DNA of 7,993 nucleotides from Pseudomonadota bacterium (GTDB lineage Bacteria; Pseudomonadota; Alphaproteobacteria; Rhizobiales; Methylopilaceae). The translations under genes were made by a program, and so were the position numbers. The stretch lies in NCBI GenBank assembly GCA_023388965.1, contig JAEWFF010000027.1, forward strand, positions 1 to 7,993, in the 5' to 3' direction. Within the stretch, counting starts at the first letter, position 1. Each line of letters starts with the position of its first letter. The notes beneath the pieces were generated by a model. That model had not been told where the DNA came from. It ran no database searches and worked only from the letters and a program-made list of their open reading frames with translations. Positions 6,024-7,993 of this stretch are shown piece by piece.

Positions 6024-7073
6024 ATGACCATTCTCGCCTATGGTGCCACCGCTGCCGACCAGCCGGTCTCCCGCATGGAAATCACCCGCCGCGCGCCCGG
6101 TCCGCATGACGTGCGCATCGAGATCCTCTTTTGCGGCATCTGCCATTCCGACCTGCACCAGGTCCGCAGCGAATGGGCCGGCACGCTCTACCCCTGCGTG
6201 CCGGGACACGAGATCGTCGGTCGCGTGACCGAGACCGGCAGCCATGTGACCGCCCATAAGCGCGGCGACCTGGTCGGCGTCGGTTGTATCGTCGATAGCT
6301 GCCAGAACTGCGCCGATTGCGACGACGGGCTGGAGAACTATTGCGACGGCATGGTCGGCACCTATAACGGCCCAACCGCCGACGCCCCCGGCCACACGCT
6401 GGGCGGTTACTCCCAAGCGGTCGTCGTGCATGAACGCTATGTGCTGCGGATCACCCACCCCGAGGATCAGTTGGCCGCCGTGGCGCCGCTGCTCTGCGCC
6501 GGCATCACCACCTGGTCGCCGCTGCGCCATTGGGGCGCCGGGCCAGGCAAGAAGGTCGCCGTGGTCGGCATCGGCGGCCTCGGCCATATGGGCGTGAAGC
6601 TTGCCCATGCGATGGGCGCGCATGTCGTGGCCTTCACCACCTCCGAGTCCAAGCGCGCCGATGCCAGGGCGCTTGGCGCCGATGAAGTGGTGGTCTCGCG
6701 CAACCTCGATGAGATGGCGGCCCATGCGAAAAGCTTCGATTTCATCCTGAACACCGTCGCCGCGCCGCATGACCTGGACGCTTTCCTGGCGCTGCTGAAG
6801 CGCGACGGCACCATGACGCTGGTCGGTGCGCCGGCAACGCCGCATCCCTCGCCCACCGTGCACAACCTGATCGGCAAGCGGCGCTCGCTGGCCGGCTCGA
6901 TGATCGGCGGCATTCCTGAAACCCAGGAGATGCTCGATTTCTGCGCCGCCCACGGCATCGTGGCCGATATCGAGATGATCCGCGCCGACCAGATCGAGCC
7001 CGCCTACGCCAGGATGCTGAAAGGCGATGTGAAATACCGCTTCGTCATGGATATCGCCACGATGGGCAACTGA
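6024..7073 (+). CDS. yahK: YahK-type NADPH-dependent zinc aldehyde reductase
   Basis: The product is 349 residues, the same length as E. coli YahK, and similar along its whole length (for example C-G-I-C-H-S-D-L-H-Q-V-R-S-E-W-A-G-T and E-T-Q-E-M-L-D-F-C-A-x-H-G-I-V-A-D-I-E-M-I). It is a medium-chain zinc alcohol dehydrogenase of the cinnamyl-alcohol-dehydrogenase branch, reducing a broad range of aldehydes to alcohols in the cytoplasm. Catalytic zinc ligands are Cys40, His62 (G-H-E) and Cys158. The structural zinc site is Cys93, Cys96, Cys99 and Cys107. The nucleotide-binding motif is G-I-G-G-L-G (182-187), and the T-T-S-E-S-K-R after strand 2 fits NADPH preference. All key residues are present. 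The start at 6024 follows AAAGGA (6011-6016). An ATGA overlap with the previous stop at 5979 offers an alternative coupled start, adding 15 residues. Confidence 0.95.
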   Translation: MTILAYGATAADQPVSRMEITRRAPGPHDVRIEILFCGICHSDLHQVRSEWAGTLYPCVPGHEIVGRVTETGSHVTAHKRGDLVGVGCIVDSCQNCADCDDGLENYCDGMVGTYNGPTADAPGHTLGGYSQAVVVHERYVLRITHPEDQLAAVAPLLCAGITTWSPLRHWGAGPGKKVAVVGIGGLGHMGVKLAHAMGAHVVAFTTSESKRADARALGADEVVVSRNLDEMAAHAKSFDFILNTVAAPHDLDAFLALLKRDGTMTLVGAPATPHPSPTVHNLIGKRRSLAGSMIGGIPETQEMLDFCAAHGIVADIEMIRADQIEPAYARMLKGDVKYRFVMDIATMGN

Positions 7074-7085
7074 AGGGAGCCGCAG

Positions 7086-7480
7086 ATGAAAATCACCCGC
7101 GCAGGTGCGACGCCCTCGACCGCCGGTCCGGCCGACTGGTTCACCGGCACCGTCCGCATCGACCCGCTGTTCGCGGCCGAGGCGCCGGGCCGCGCCGCCG
7201 GCGCCCATGTCACCTTCGAGCCGGGCGCGCGCACGGCATGGCACACGCATCCGGCCGGCCAGACGCTGATCGTCACTTTCGGCCGCGGCCGCGTCCAGCG
7301 CGAGGGCGCCCGGTCGAGGAGATCCACCAGGGCGACGTGGTCTGGTTCCCCGCCGGAGAAAAGCACTGGCACGGCGCCGCCCCCGACACCGCGATGAGCC
7401 ATATCGCCATTCAGGAAGCCATCGACGGATCGGCGGTCACCTGGATGGAGGAAGTCTCGGACGCGGATTACGCCGACTGA
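7086..7480 (+). pseudogene. Cupin of hydroxynitrile-lyase type, broken by a -1 frameshift
   Basis: An ATG at 7086 sits behind AAGGGAG, 12 bases after yahK. The first frame reads as a cupin to about residue 74 (Q-R-E-G), then goes out of register and stops at 7397. The matching second half (P-V-E-E-I-H-Q-G-D-V-V-W-F-P-A-G-E-K-H-W-H-G) continues in the next frame to 7480. One missing G near 7305-7310 explains it, since the expected reading is Gly-Gly-Pro. With one base restored the protein is 131 residues, the length I recall for the cupin hydroxynitrile lyase of Granulicella tundricola (GtHNL). The metal ligands fall at the same positions: His53, His55, Gln59, His94. Such enzymes are small manganese cupins that cleave or form cyanohydrins, although the physiological role of most homologues is unknown. 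Either a real inactivating mutation or a sequencing error is possible. Confidence 0.85.
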
Positions 7481-7865
7481 AAGGTGTCAGATTGAGGAGC
7501 AGACGCGCGAAAGCATCGACGAAAAGTTCGGCCCGTGGAACAGGGCGTGACCGCAGGGCTGATGATCTAGGCTGAGAAACAACGGACTCAGAAACGCAAC
7601 CCTAAAAGAATGTGCCGTCCACTGGCTGCGTTCATGACCGTGGCGCTGGTGATGCCGAGAGCAGACTTAGTCAACTGGCTGGCAATGCGATCAGCAGCTT
7701 CGGCGACATGAGGCAATCAGTGGACAAACTGACTCGCCGACCAGCTGTGCTCTGCGCCTGCGGGCACAACATCCGTAAGATCCTCGGGTCGTGTCGCGAA
7801 GGCTGTGGAAATTCCCTGGCGGCTTGCTCCGAGTATGTGAAATTGGCGCGGGTTATGCGGCGAGG
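7481..7865. other. About 385 bases without a recognisable gene
   Basis: The only long frame spans 7612-7989 on the + strand. It shows no family motif and its right third is antisense to the IS256 fragment. A few short imperfect hairpins are present (for example CTGAG/CTCAG around 7571-7590) but no T-run, so I could not place the operon terminator. The stretch is probably the scarred junction between the operon and mobile DNA. Confidence 0.5.
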
Positions 7866-7993
7866 TCAAGCGTCCCAATCAACCTTCACCTTGCGCCAGG
7901 CCCGGCTGACGACATCCTTGCTCACGGCCCCTTCGAACAGGCCAAACAAAGCCCGCTTGACCCTCCGCGTGTTGGTCCCAGCCAGGTAAACCG
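7866..7993 (-). pseudogene. IS256-family (Mutator-type) transposase fragment, runs off the right edge
   Basis: Read from the right edge on the - strand, the frame gives Y-L-A-G-T-N-T-R-R-V-K-R-A-L, then G-L-F-E-G-A-V-S-K-D-V-V-S-R-A-W-R-K-V-K-V-D-W-D-A, then TGA at 7868-7866. This is the conserved N-terminal region of IS256/Mutator transposases (T-R-R-V-x-x-A-L-x-x-L-x-G-x-x-V-S-K-x-x-V-S-R), where the chain normally continues with W-x-x-R-x-L and then the DDE catalytic domain. That continuation is missing: the stop follows directly, and no catalytic motif is visible downstream on that strand. The gene is therefore a 3'-truncated remnant whose 5' part lies beyond the window. Confidence 0.8.

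Noticed and set aside
5877..7250. 457-residue open frame on the - strand
   Set aside because: It lies antisense across yahK, which is unmistakable along its full length. The His/Gly/Ala-rich translation has no family motif.
7086..7480. Programmed ribosomal frameshifting in the cupin gene
   Set aside because: There is no slippery heptamer or stimulating structure at the break, and cupins of this type are normally read in one frame. Deletion or sequencing error is simpler.
7612..7989. 125-residue open frame on the + strand
   Set aside because: Its last third is antisense to the IS256 fragment, no start signal or family motif is seen, and it crosses an apparent scar.
1..7993. CRISPR array, tRNA or rRNA genes
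   Set aside because: No regularly spaced repeats, cloverleaf-like segments or rRNA signatures were found on either strand.

Overview
The window is GC-rich DNA whose codon use and gene neighbours suggest an alphaproteobacterium, possibly of the Acetobacteraceae or Rhizobiales type. That taxonomic call is an inference from style; no rRNA or other marker is present. The region looks accessory. It begins inside a DUF927-type helicase gene of the kind found on plasmids and integrative elements, and it ends inside a broken IS256-family transposase. A short stretch resembling IS66 TnpB lies just left of the operon.

Layout: (1) 1-978, 3' part of a DUF927 gene, + strand. (2) 979-2137, about 1.16 kb without a convincing intact gene, holding stem-loops and a candidate IS66 tnpB scrap at its right end. 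(3) 2138-3043, a LysR-family regulator on the - strand. (4) 3044-3155, a divergent control region with a perfect 17-bp dyad and further AATC/GATT half-sites. (5) 3156-7480, a tight + strand operon: NepI-like MFS exporter, Tat-exported cysteine-nucleophile alpha/beta hydrolase, Tat-exported cyclophilin-fold protein, YahK-type zinc aldehyde reductase, and a small manganese-cupin of the hydroxynitrile-lyase type. The cupin carries a single-base deletion that breaks its frame. (6) 7481-7865, no recognisable gene. (7) 7866-7993, an IS256 transposase fragment on the - strand.

The operon reads as one LysR-controlled unit for handling a small reactive carbonyl or related compound. The cupin would cleave cyanohydrin-like molecules to aldehydes if intact, YahK would reduce aldehydes to alcohols, the hydrolase would act outside the cytoplasm (or in both compartments), and the exporter would remove substrate or product. 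The individual families are well supported; the joint pathway is a hypothesis.

The most unusual details are: both Tat-signal genes contain an in-frame GAAGGA-N6-ATG start just after the signal peptide; the regulator's predicted promoter implies a leaderless mRNA with its operator between -35 and -10; and the cupin has every expected metal ligand but is interrupted by a -1 frameshift.
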